Assembly: GCA_964526785.1 (NCBI GenBank)
Contig: CAZGMJ010000036.1
Span: forward strand, 1 to 55,350
Direction of reading: 5' to 3'
Length of the DNA: 55,350 nucleotides
Source: CAZGMJ01 sp964526785
GTDB lineage: Bacteria; Planctomycetota; Phycisphaerae; Sedimentisphaerales; Anaerobacaceae
The first letter of the stretch is position 1. Every line of letters starts with the position of its first letter. The notes beneath the pieces are model-generated. The model saw only the letters and a program-made list of their open reading frames with translations. It searched no databases and had not been told where the DNA came from. Made by a program: the position numbers and the translations under genes. Of this stretch, positions 42,393 to 50,747 are shown piece by piece.

Positions 42393-44015
42393 CTATGTGT
42401 CTCGCGACAGGTCGATATGTCTTGCGAACTTCTTGTCGTTCTTTTTCGGGAAATCGCGGCGGAAATGGACTCCCCGGCTTTCCGTCCGGCTGTGCGCGGC
42501 CTGGGCCATCAGTAACGAGACGGTGAGCATGTTCTGGCATTCCCAGCCTTCGGGCGAATCGAGGGTCTTATCCATGACGTAGCGCTGCCAGAAGCGGATG
42601 ATTTCCTGTGCTTCGCTGAGGGCCTTGCTGATGCGGGTGATACCGACGTTGCGCCACATGAGGGCTCTGAGCGAGTTGCGGACGTCCGATGCGTCGAGTC
42701 GGGTGCGGTCCGACTCGGGCACGTGATATGTCATGATGGGACGTTCGATATGCGCAGCGGATTCAGGGGATTCGGCGATCTGCTCTCCGACGATTCGGCC
42801 GAAGACCAGGCCTTCGAGCAGCGAGTTGCTGCCGAGGCGGTTGGCGCCGTGCAGGCCGGTTGATGCGACCTCGCCGCAAGCAAAGAGATTGGCGATAGTC
42901 GTTTTGCCGGAAAGGTCGGTCTTGACGCCGCCGATCATGTAGTGGGCGCTGGGTCGGACGGGGATCAAGTCATGGGCGATGTCGATGTCGAAGCTTTCGA
43001 GCAGGTCGCTTATCAACGGGAAGCGGTTGGCGAAGTGCTCTTTGTCGAAGTGGCGGACATCGAGGAAGACGTGTGTGGATTCGGTCTTGCGCATGCGCGC
43101 AAGAATGGCTCTGCTGACCACGTCGCGCGGGGCCAGTTCGGCGGCTTCGTGATATTCGGGCATGAAGCGTTTGGCTTTGGAATCGAGCAGGACGGCGCCC
43201 TCGCCTCGGAGGGCTTCGGTGATCAGGGCTCGTGATGCGCCGGCGATGTAGAGCGTTGTCGGGTGAAACTGAAGGAATTCGAGGTCCCTGAGAACGGCTC
43301 CGGCGCGGTAGGCCATTGCGATTCCATCTCCTGTGGCGACGGGGGGATTAGTCGTTTCGCGATAGACTCTGCCGAGGCCGCCGCTGGCGAGAACGGTGTT
43401 GACCGCCCAGATGATCTGCAGCGGCCTTTTGGAGTTGTGGAGGTCCTGGCCGACGATGCCAACACATGCATCATCTTCGTCGGTGAGCAGATCGATGGTG
43501 AAGAAATGTTCCATGACGCGGATGTTGGGGTGGTTGCGTACTTTCTGGATGAGTGCTTCTGAGATCATGCGACCGGTCTCGTCGCCGTGGGCGTGTGCGA
43601 CGCGTGGGAAGCTGTGGCCGCCTTCGAGGGTTGTGGCGATCCGGCCGTTTTCGAGGTCGAATTCAGCGCCCCATTCGAGCAGTTGACGGACGAGGTCCGG
43701 CCCCCGGCGGACAACCATCTCGACGACCTCCCGGTCGCAGATGCCGCAGCCGGCTTTGATGGTGTCTGCGATGTGTGATTCGAACTTGTCGGCCTTGTCG
43801 AGGACCGAAGCGATGCCGCCCTGGGCCTTGTTGGTATTGCTTTCGTCGAGGGCGGCTTTGCAGACGACGATGACTTTGCGATTCTCCGCGGCTTCCAGGG
43901 CGGCCCGCATGCCGGCGATTCCCGCTCCGACGATCAGGCAGTCGGTGAAGAGCTGGTTGGCGGAGATCGAGTCGATGTTTACGAGGTAGCGTCTAAAATC
44001 GGATTTTGCGGCCAT
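42393..44015 (-). CDS. nadB: L-aspartate oxidase
   Basis: A 540-residue FAD enzyme that oxidises aspartate to iminoaspartate in NAD synthesis. It has LIVGAGIAGMRAALEA, NTNKAQGGIASV, FPRVAHAHGDETG and GEVASTGLHGANRLGSNSLLE, all NadB markers; the last separates it from SdhA. nadA and nadC are not in the window. It is transcribed away from the terminase region and toward rnpB. Confidence 0.93.
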   Translation of the reverse strand: MAAKSDFRRYLVNIDSISANQLFTDCLIVGAGIAGMRAALEAAENRKVIVVCKAALDESNTNKAQGGIASVLDKADKFESHIADTIKAGCGICDREVVEMVVRRGPDLVRQLLEWGAEFDLENGRIATTLEGGHSFPRVAHAHGDETGRMISEALIQKVRNHPNIRVMEHFFTIDLLTDEDDACVGIVGQDLHNSKRPLQIIWAVNTVLASGGLGRVYRETTNPPVATGDGIAMAYRAGAVLRDLEFLQFHPTTLYIAGASRALITEALRGEGAVLLDSKAKRFMPEYHEAAELAPRDVVSRAILARMRKTESTHVFLDVRHFDKEHFANRFPLISDLLESFDIDIAHDLIPVRPSAHYMIGGVKTDLSGKTTIANLFACGEVASTGLHGANRLGSNSLLEGLVFGRIVGEQIAESPESAAHIERPIMTYHVPESDRTRLDASDVRNSLRALMWRNVGITRISKALSEAQEIIRFWQRYVMDKTLDSPEGWECQNMLTVSLLMAQAAHSRTESRGVHFRRDFPKKNDKKFARHIDLSRDT

Positions 44016-44233
44016 TTGGCGTCCTTCGCAGCACTTTGACGTACAGATTCAGTCGCTTTGCTATTACCCGCGGACTTGGCAACGGTCAGTCAGGAATCGC
44101 AAGGCATGCGGATTATATCCCATTGCAGAAGGGGCTTAAAGTGATAAATAGGCCTGCGATGTTGCTGCGAGGATCGATTGGAGTACCGCCGAAGCACTGA
44201 GTTGACGGTCCGCGGGTCGAACTGAAGGTAGTT

Positions 44234-44983
44234 CTATGAGGGTTCGTTGTTGAGAAAAGCGATGAGTTCTTCCGGCACGTAGCCATCGGCGAAGTCCAGA
44301 AGATCGTGAATGTCGTCATCCGCTAGCGGCCGGTTTAACCGGGCGTGGTATATCAGGGCGTTGACGATGATGCCGAAACGCAGGATGCGGCCCGGTGTCT
44401 TGGCGTTCGGCGGCCCGGACTGGCGAAGATGCGTCGGTTTGATCTCCAGCGAGACGTTCTTATCGCCCAGCGAGAGGTCCATGTGCAGGCGGATATTCCT
44501 GGCGTTGCTGCGCCACGACTCGTTCTTGAGAGTGCTGGCGATGATTTGCAGCGAATCGGTCTGGTCGGTATCAAACACGAATTCGTTGGCCACATCGAGC
44601 CGGCGTACGTCGTGAGTGGGAAAAAGCTCCTGGAACTGCTGCAACGCCGTTCGGAAGGCCTGGTCTTTTTCGGGCACATGCAGGTTCTGTATCTGATCGA
44701 CGAACAGCCGCTGGGGAAAAGTGAAGAGCAGGCCGCGGGGCGTAAGGGCGAAGGTCGGCATATCCGCCCGTTTGCCGTTGGCCAGTGCGAATCGCTTCTG
44801 CACGAGGAATCGATCCGGTCCGGACAACAGCGTTTCGAACGCCTGGGGGTATTGTTCGATCAGCCAGTTGGCGTAGTTCTGCAGGGCCGGCCGATCATCC
44901 CTGAGCGTTAATTGAGGCTGGATGTTCAGACCGAACTTGACGATGTGCTGCGAGATGCGTTCGAGAGCAAATTGGTAGTTCAT
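44234..44983 (-). CDS. Hypothetical protein downstream of terminase
   Basis: A 249-residue soluble protein, mostly mixed helix and strand, that I do not recognise. It has FALTPRGLLFTFPQRLF, NIRLHMDLSLGDKNVSLEI and a helical acidic C-terminus. Start MNYQFALERISQHIV at 44983 is chosen because the upstream frame (to 45073) lacks structure. It lies 111 bp downstream of the terminase-like gene on the same strand, so co-transcription is possible. Confidence 0.6.
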   Translation of the reverse strand: MNYQFALERISQHIVKFGLNIQPQLTLRDDRPALQNYANWLIEQYPQAFETLLSGPDRFLVQKRFALANGKRADMPTFALTPRGLLFTFPQRLFVDQIQNLHVPEKDQAFRTALQQFQELFPTHDVRRLDVANEFVFDTDQTDSLQIIASTLKNESWRSNARNIRLHMDLSLGDKNVSLEIKPTHLRQSGPPNAKTPGRILRFGIIVNALIYHARLNRPLADDDIHDLLDFADGYVPEELIAFLNNEPS

Positions 44984-45094
44984 GGCTGTTCCTAAACCGA
45001 TATTGTGCGGCGACTGGTCTGTGGAGCATAGTTTACACGCACGGCTTTGCGGAGTCAAAACGAACGTGGCCAAACGCGGGCATTCGCGGTGGCG

Positions 45095-46585
45095 TCAGTA
45101 GCGCCGGCAAATGGTTCGATGCGTATTTCGGAGGTTGACGAAGAAGTACCGCAGGGCGTCGATGGCATGGTCGTATACGCCATCCTTGAGAGGCAGTTCG
45201 CTTGACGCTGAGCGGGAGGCATCGGGGTAGTGGTAGCATTGCAGTGCTTCGATGAGTCTGCGGCAGCGTGGAGCAATGATGAGCGATCGTTTGCCGTCGC
45301 CTGCCCGGATTGCCCTGCGGATCAATTCGATGCCTTCGAGGATCGAGCTGCGGCGGAAGCGCGTTGCGATACCGGCCTGGCGCAATTCCCGGATGGTGCT
45401 GGTGCCGGTGATGTCATTGACACCCGCGCCGGCCGGATCGCAGAAAGTGGCCGTTACCTGTTCTTCGGCGAGCGGTGTGCGGACTTTGATTTCGGCGGCG
45501 TGTACGTCGATGGTGGCTCGGCTGCGGACGTACTCATCGACCACGCGGACGGCGCCATCGTGGTCGACCTGGATCCAGAGGCAGACGAAGGGGTTGACGA
45601 ATCCGAAGTCGAGAGAGCGGTAGAGAGGCAGATTCGGATCGAAATCGACGGGGCGGACGTGTACGGCCGGGTCGAATTCGTCGAAGACGATATTCTCGAG
45701 CGACGGGCGCAGACAGAGCATTTCTGCTTCCCAGCCCGCCCGGCTGGCGCGGCGCATCTGCGTGATGCAGTCGTCAATTTTGAGATAGCCGACCGCGTTC
45801 TTTGCTTTGCCCTGGCAGTCGGGCCAGAGGGGACACTGAGAACACGTACGGTCCCTGCATCTCTCGATAGTCTCCCAGAGACACCACTTGAAGATTGGCG
45901 TGCCATCCTTCCGGGCGGCGGCGACGGACTGCTGCATGAGGCCGTATGGCCGGTGCATGGTGCTGATAAGTTCCATTGCCGCGACGATTCCGCGGGTGCT
46001 TTGCGTGGTGAATTTGGCGGCGGCAAAGACGCTGTCGTCGAAGAGTTCGACCTCGTCGCAGCGGAGTTTGTGGATATGCTGACCTCGAACGCTGGTGGCG
46101 GACTGGGTCAGGACTTCGACAGCGGAGCCCGTGCGAAAGCGGGATCTGGTCTTGAGGGCGGGGCCGACGAGCCACCGGTCGAAACCGTCGCGCAGAAAAC
46201 CGGTCAGGTAGTCGTACATGCGGCCGGATTGTTCGCCGGAACCGCCGAGGATGCGGATCTGGCAGTTGTGCTTGAAGACGCAGTCGAGCAGGGTGGCGAC
46301 GGCTGCCAGTTCGGTTTTGCCGCCGGCGCGGTTGGCCCAGACAATTGCGTCGGCATTGGGGCCGGAGCCTGAGCGGAAGTCCACACTGAAAGCGTGCCAG
46401 AGGTAATCCATCGGGCTGCTGTGGCCGGGACATATTCTTTTGTGCGGTATGTTCATGCCCAGGAAGATACGGATATAGTTCTTCAAATCGCGCCGGGTTT
46501 GCGGTCGCATGCGGCGAAGTTGCTCGTAAAGAGCGGTTGCTTGTGTGGAGTCGGTGACTTGATGCAGCGGGGTGATTGGTGTCAT
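45095..46585 (-). CDS. Phage-type terminase large subunit, isolated
   Basis: A 496-residue terminase-like protein. The ATPase part has a Walker A-like ANRAGGKT (84-91) and the RCDEVELFDD Walker B region. The nuclease part has LDFGFVNPFV, CDPAG and DGVYDHAIDALRYF, giving the acidic residues. Terminase packages viral DNA into capsids. A Cys motif C-x4-C-x2-C-x5-C (243-257) lies between the two parts and could hold a metal. Start ATG 46585 has GGAGGT just upstream. No portal, capsid, tail or integrase gene is in the window, so this is a relic, a transfer-agent part or a domesticated gene. Confidence 0.82.
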   Translation of the reverse strand: MTPITPLHQVTDSTQATALYEQLRRMRPQTRRDLKNYIRIFLGMNIPHKRICPGHSSPMDYLWHAFSVDFRSGSGPNADAIVWANRAGGKTELAAVATLLDCVFKHNCQIRILGGSGEQSGRMYDYLTGFLRDGFDRWLVGPALKTRSRFRTGSAVEVLTQSATSVRGQHIHKLRCDEVELFDDSVFAAAKFTTQSTRGIVAAMELISTMHRPYGLMQQSVAAARKDGTPIFKWCLWETIERCRDRTCSQCPLWPDCQGKAKNAVGYLKIDDCITQMRRASRAGWEAEMLCLRPSLENIVFDEFDPAVHVRPVDFDPNLPLYRSLDFGFVNPFVCLWIQVDHDGAVRVVDEYVRSRATIDVHAAEIKVRTPLAEEQVTATFCDPAGAGVNDITGTSTIRELRQAGIATRFRRSSILEGIELIRRAIRAGDGKRSLIIAPRCRRLIEALQCYHYPDASRSASSELPLKDGVYDHAIDALRYFFVNLRNTHRTICRRY

Positions 46586-46755
46586 GTGGACCTCCATAGA
46601 CAGGGTGATAGTGGATAATGGGCGAATGCGGCATTATTGATTCGTGGAAATGCCCGGGAGTCTCTGCGGGCGATGTCGGCGCATCGTCCGATGTGTACGC
46701 AAGCGGTGGCGGCCTGGAGCGCGCCTGCAGTTTATCAGCAACAGGCTGTGCAGAT

Positions 46756-49700
46756 CTACTTGATGACGAGATGTTTCTGTTCGTCGGCCTTTAGTTCGAT
46801 CTCGATGCCGGCGGCCAGTTGGGAGCCTTTATGCTGCTGTCTGGATTTGGACTGCCAGTCGATGAGCGTGTAATCCGCATCGGCGGCGACGGTGAACCAT
46901 TCGGGGAATTGATTGATTCGCGGCCAGTCGAGCGGCATTTGCATCACAGTTTCATGGCGAGGCGTGTCGAAGATGAGTTTGCCTTTCCACGGCTTGTCCG
47001 CGTGCAGCGAGATTTTCAGTATGTCACCATCGCGGACCGCGCCGACTGTGAGATCGTCGCGCCAGGGGCGGACTGTAAGTCCCTGAGTCTTCCACAGGCA
47101 GTACATAATGGTTGTGCGGGCGAAATTACCGTCTCCGTGCCAGCCTTCGACGATGCCGTCCTCTTTCTGGATAGTCCACATGCGTTGTGTCTCGCTGTCG
47201 ATCCAGTCGGCGGCCGACGGGACGGGGTAGCGGTTGTACAGGTTCAGGGCGCTTTCGATCGAATCAGCGTAGCCGTCGGCGCTGCTGCCTTCCCAGCGGT
47301 AATCGGTGTAGTGTTTCCTGATATTGCTGAGGGCCTTGACGGCGGCCGACTGGTATGCCCCGACGTCGTCAATGAGGTAGACCGTATAGAAGCCGTTGAG
47401 GTTGTAGCCCCATGTGTCGGCCAGGCCTTTGTCATGTTCGCCCGTCCGGGGATTGACCCAGTTGTAGAACATGCCGTGCTTATTGGTGCCGACCTCGAGG
47501 ATGCGGTCGAGCATCTGGTGAACGGGCTGGGTGTAGGCTTTTTGTTTTTCGGGCATGGCGAAATGGACCGTGGCGTACAGTTCGCACAGGCCGGAGACGA
47601 TTTCACAGCCGTGGTCCCGCAGTCGCAGTCGCGATTCGTCGCGGGTTGGGTGATGTTCGCCCAGCAGGTAGTAGTCGCCCAGTCGGAGGGCCCAATCGAG
47701 GTACTTCCTGTCGCCGGTCATCCAGTAGATGCGGGAGAGCGTCTGGAGCATCTCGCCGTTGACTTCCTGGCTCGTTGAAAGGATTGGGCCAAAGGGCGTC
47801 TCGATTGGTGCGCGTTGCCACATGTCGTCGAGGATATCGATCATGCGTTGGGACCAGGGGCTTTGGCCCAGCCATTCGGTCAGCGGCAGCAGGCCGTCCT
47901 TGATGTACTCGGACGAGCCGAAGATAATACTGCCGAGGTTGACGTCCTGGTTGGCAAAAGCCTGTTTGGAGAATGAGTACGTGTCGGGCATGGCGCCGAT
48001 GCGGGAAGTCAGCTTTGTCTCGGTGGCGAGCATATCGCGCATGCGGCCATCGAACATTTCCCGATCGGTTATGGCAGCGGTCAGCACCATGAACGGGTAG
48101 TTGTCAGCCGCGCTGTCCTGGGCGTTCCAGATGTCCTTGTTGCGGTTGATATTGCGAGGGATCAGACCCGTCCCGGGATCGGCATGCCTGAGCCAGCCGT
48201 TGACGAAGCGGCGGCATCGCTCGAACCCTTCGGAAGCGGCTTTGCCGTTGTCGAGCGCCCTGGCAAAATCTTTCTCATGCGAGCGGCCGACGCCCTCGGT
48301 GGCCAGTTCCTTCAACTCGTCAAGATGCTCTTCGTATACGCCCCGCGGCGTTGTATTATGCTCGGCGCACAGAGATGCAGCCATGCCCACCAGTTCGCCC
48401 ATCATGCCGGTCGTGCGCATCACGCGGACGGTGCCGAGGGCGACGTGCGTGACACTGATGTTTCGGCCGGCCATGAACAGATTGTCGATGTTGCGGGAAT
48501 ACAGGGTGCGGTAGGGGATCGGATACGGCTTGATGCGTTTATGTTTGGCGATCGAGCGGAATTCGCGTCCGGGGAAGAACTTCGTGTTTTCCGGGTGCGG
48601 GTAGTGCAGGTCGATGGTCCATGTGGTGGTGACAAACGCGTCGGGGAATTTGCGGAATTCCACGATGTCCTGCTCTTTGAGGATGATGTCACCGAGCAGT
48701 CTGCGGGATTCGCGTTTGCCCGCGACGAATGCGACCCATTCGAGTTCGCGGTTGGCATACTGCTCGGACTTTTCGCTGTGGTTCTTCAGGTAGGCCCAAT
48801 TGCCGAAGACGGCACGGAGGCCGTAGTCGCGAATGCGTTCGAATTCGGTGATCTGGTCGCGGTTCATTCCCGTTTCCCAGTTCCAGTCGCCGCGGGTCAG
48901 GTAGTGGCAGCTTTGTTCGGTGAACTGAATGGCCCAGGGGCATTCGGGGAAGCTCGAGGGTTCGTCCGTCTGTCGCGAATACCACTGGACCGAAGCGCCC
49001 ATCGTCATTTTATCGGGTTCTTCGGGGGCGAGTGATTCACCGGTCTGGGCTTTGCTTTCGCGTCCCATGCGGTAGTCGGCACCGGCCAGGTGACCGAGGC
49101 TGCCGTCGCCCGTACAGTCGGCGAAGAAGTCCGCGTTGAACCGCATTTCGCGGCCGTCTTCTATGTGTCTGGCGAGGACGGCTTTGATCCGGCTGCCGTC
49201 CATTTCCACGTCGCAGGCGTGCATGTTCAGGAACAGGTGCAGTTTCTCTTCGGCTCCGACGACGCGGAGTTTGAGCTGATCGTCGTAGTGGTGGGCCGGC
49301 TGGGCGTTGCCGCGGAGGCCGGTATCCAGTTCGCGGACGACGTCGCCGAGACGCGGATAAGGCGGCTGGTTGATTTGGCCGTTGAGGTGGACGCGTACTT
49401 CCGAGCTGTTGTTGCCGCCAAGGACGGGGCGGTTCTGGATCAAGGCCACGTCGAGGCCGAGCCTTGCGGCTGAGAGCGCGGTGCACGTGCCGGCGATTCC
49501 GCCTCCGACAACTACGAGATCGAACGTGCCGGCGTCCTGCGGGCCGTCGGTCAGGCCGAGTTGTTCTCTGCGAAAGGCGGCCAGTTCATTGAATTCGTTG
49601 GGCGGGCGAAAGTCCGGCTCATCGGTCAGTATGATCGCGTCGCAGCGGCCGTTGAATCCCGTCAGGTCGTGCAATGCGAGCGTTACGCGGCTGTGCTCGA

Positions 49701-50124
49701 TACGGACATTGCCGCCGTCCTGCCATCGCCACTGTGCGTCCTTCGTGCCGAAAGCGGCCGCCAGCGGCGCGCCGTCGACCAGAAGCTGAAACCGGCCCGG
49801 GGACTCGGAAGCGTTCCAGGGAGCGGCCCAATCGCGCGTGCGAACCCAGATGCGGTATGTGCCCGCCCGCGGCAAGTCGAGCGTGGTGGAAGCGTCTTTT
49901 ACGGGGCGGCCCAGACCGTGGGCGAGCAAGAAGGGCGACCCCATCTGGTCCATGAACTGCTGATCGACGACCCATCCTCCGTGGTTGGTAAAGGCTTCCG
50001 CTTCGACGAAGATCGTCTCGCCTGCCGTGAGGGTCGGCAGTAGCAGCAGGAGGACGGCTGTGAATTTACGTATCGTTGATGACTTTGGCCATGCAGGTTG
50101 AGAGAGAAGGCTTCTGATGTGCAT
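46756..50124 (-). CDS. Secreted FAD-dependent oxidoreductase joined to a six-hairpin-like region
   Basis: An 1122-residue protein. A signal peptide (about residues 1-35) precedes a carbohydrate-binding-like beta domain (about 40-180, EAEAFTNHGGWVV). An FAD-dependent oxidoreductase domain (PF12831-like; LVVVGGGIAGTCTALSAARLG near 205, and LFMAGRNISVTHVALGTVRVM) follows. From about 640 the chain becomes helical and Trp/Asp-rich (WALRLGDYYLL, WVNPRTGEHDKGLADTWGYN), like alpha/alpha-toroid glycosidases. The joint architecture suggests a periplasmic enzyme acting on glycans or glycosides. The substrate is unknown. No operon partner is apparent. Confidence 0.75.
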   Translation of the reverse strand: MHIRSLLSQPAWPKSSTIRKFTAVLLLLLPTLTAGETIFVEAEAFTNHGGWVVDQQFMDQMGSPFLLAHGLGRPVKDASTTLDLPRAGTYRIWVRTRDWAAPWNASESPGRFQLLVDGAPLAAAFGTKDAQWRWQDGGNVRIEHSRVTLALHDLTGFNGRCDAIILTDEPDFRPPNEFNELAAFRREQLGLTDGPQDAGTFDLVVVGGGIAGTCTALSAARLGLDVALIQNRPVLGGNNSSEVRVHLNGQINQPPYPRLGDVVRELDTGLRGNAQPAHHYDDQLKLRVVGAEEKLHLFLNMHACDVEMDGSRIKAVLARHIEDGREMRFNADFFADCTGDGSLGHLAGADYRMGRESKAQTGESLAPEEPDKMTMGASVQWYSRQTDEPSSFPECPWAIQFTEQSCHYLTRGDWNWETGMNRDQITEFERIRDYGLRAVFGNWAYLKNHSEKSEQYANRELEWVAFVAGKRESRRLLGDIILKEQDIVEFRKFPDAFVTTTWTIDLHYPHPENTKFFPGREFRSIAKHKRIKPYPIPYRTLYSRNIDNLFMAGRNISVTHVALGTVRVMRTTGMMGELVGMAASLCAEHNTTPRGVYEEHLDELKELATEGVGRSHEKDFARALDNGKAASEGFERCRRFVNGWLRHADPGTGLIPRNINRNKDIWNAQDSAADNYPFMVLTAAITDREMFDGRMRDMLATETKLTSRIGAMPDTYSFSKQAFANQDVNLGSIIFGSSEYIKDGLLPLTEWLGQSPWSQRMIDILDDMWQRAPIETPFGPILSTSQEVNGEMLQTLSRIYWMTGDRKYLDWALRLGDYYLLGEHHPTRDESRLRLRDHGCEIVSGLCELYATVHFAMPEKQKAYTQPVHQMLDRILEVGTNKHGMFYNWVNPRTGEHDKGLADTWGYNLNGFYTVYLIDDVGAYQSAAVKALSNIRKHYTDYRWEGSSADGYADSIESALNLYNRYPVPSAADWIDSETQRMWTIQKEDGIVEGWHGDGNFARTTIMYCLWKTQGLTVRPWRDDLTVGAVRDGDILKISLHADKPWKGKLIFDTPRHETVMQMPLDWPRINQFPEWFTVAADADYTLIDWQSKSRQQHKGSQLAAGIEIELKADEQKHLVIK

Positions 50125-50258
50125 TGTGATACCCCATGTAACACTTGATTGTCGGACCGGCGACTCGCCACTCCGGGCGGTTTATCGCGGCCACTCCACA
50201 TACAGGTTTTAGCGGCTGAGGCCCGCATTTGTCAAGACGGAAGGTGGTGCTGCGCCGG

Positions 50259-50747
50259 CTACTGGAAGAGAAGTTGGAGCATTTTGTCGGGCAGTTGGAA
50301 CGTGAATTCCTTGTTCTTGTTTTCGCGGCCGGCGATTTGATATTCGACGGATTCAATTGTTGGCGGAGAGGGCTGCGTATTCGGCGCACTATCCCATTGG
50401 GGTCGATAGCGAACCTCGAAGCGTACGACTGAGCTGGTGGGAACGCAGAAGCAAGGCATGGCGTTGTTATCCGTAATCACTTTCTGTCGAGCTCGGCCGG
50501 AACCGTCTATGCGAGCCCGGGCCTGTATTGCCACACCTTCAGGGGGACCGCCATCGGCATTCAGCAGACGGACTGTGCGGACCGGCGGGGCCGCTGACTT
50601 TCGGCTGCGCGGCGATGTCGCGCAGTCGCTGCCATCGATTGGAACTGAGGTCTATGTAGTGTAATCCGAGCATCTCGAGATTGACAAAACGACCGCGCCT
50701 TCAATGGGTTTACCCGTAACGGCCTGCACGACATTTCCGCGATATTC
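50259..50747 (-). pseudogene. Decayed 3' part of the neighbouring multidomain gene
   Basis: Translation just past the TGA of the next gene (minus strand) gives EYRGNVVQAVTGKPIEGAV, aligning with the region after the matching point in the downstream paralogue (YQGRVINGSTGRPMPGAI). A TAG and frame changes follow. The last ~35 residues (ESVEYQIAGREN...FTFQLPDKM) match that paralogue's C-terminus almost exactly, but the several hundred residues between are largely missing. This is a gene remnant, not an independent gene, although a 91-residue frame (50259-50534) is open. Confidence 0.8.

Noticed and set aside
42308..42526. Plus-strand 72-codon frame starting like a lipoprotein (MQSFLRTGVMLVFASLG)
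   Set aside because: No ribosome-binding site, a poor lipobox (LCVGC), and its second half is antisense to the 3' end of nadB. It could be a truncated gene, but I cannot support it.
45230..46372. 380-codon plus-strand open frame opposite the terminase
   Set aside because: Composition is Ala/Gly/Asp-rich with no motif or ribosome-binding site. The minus-strand terminase has matched catalytic motifs and a GGAGGT site.
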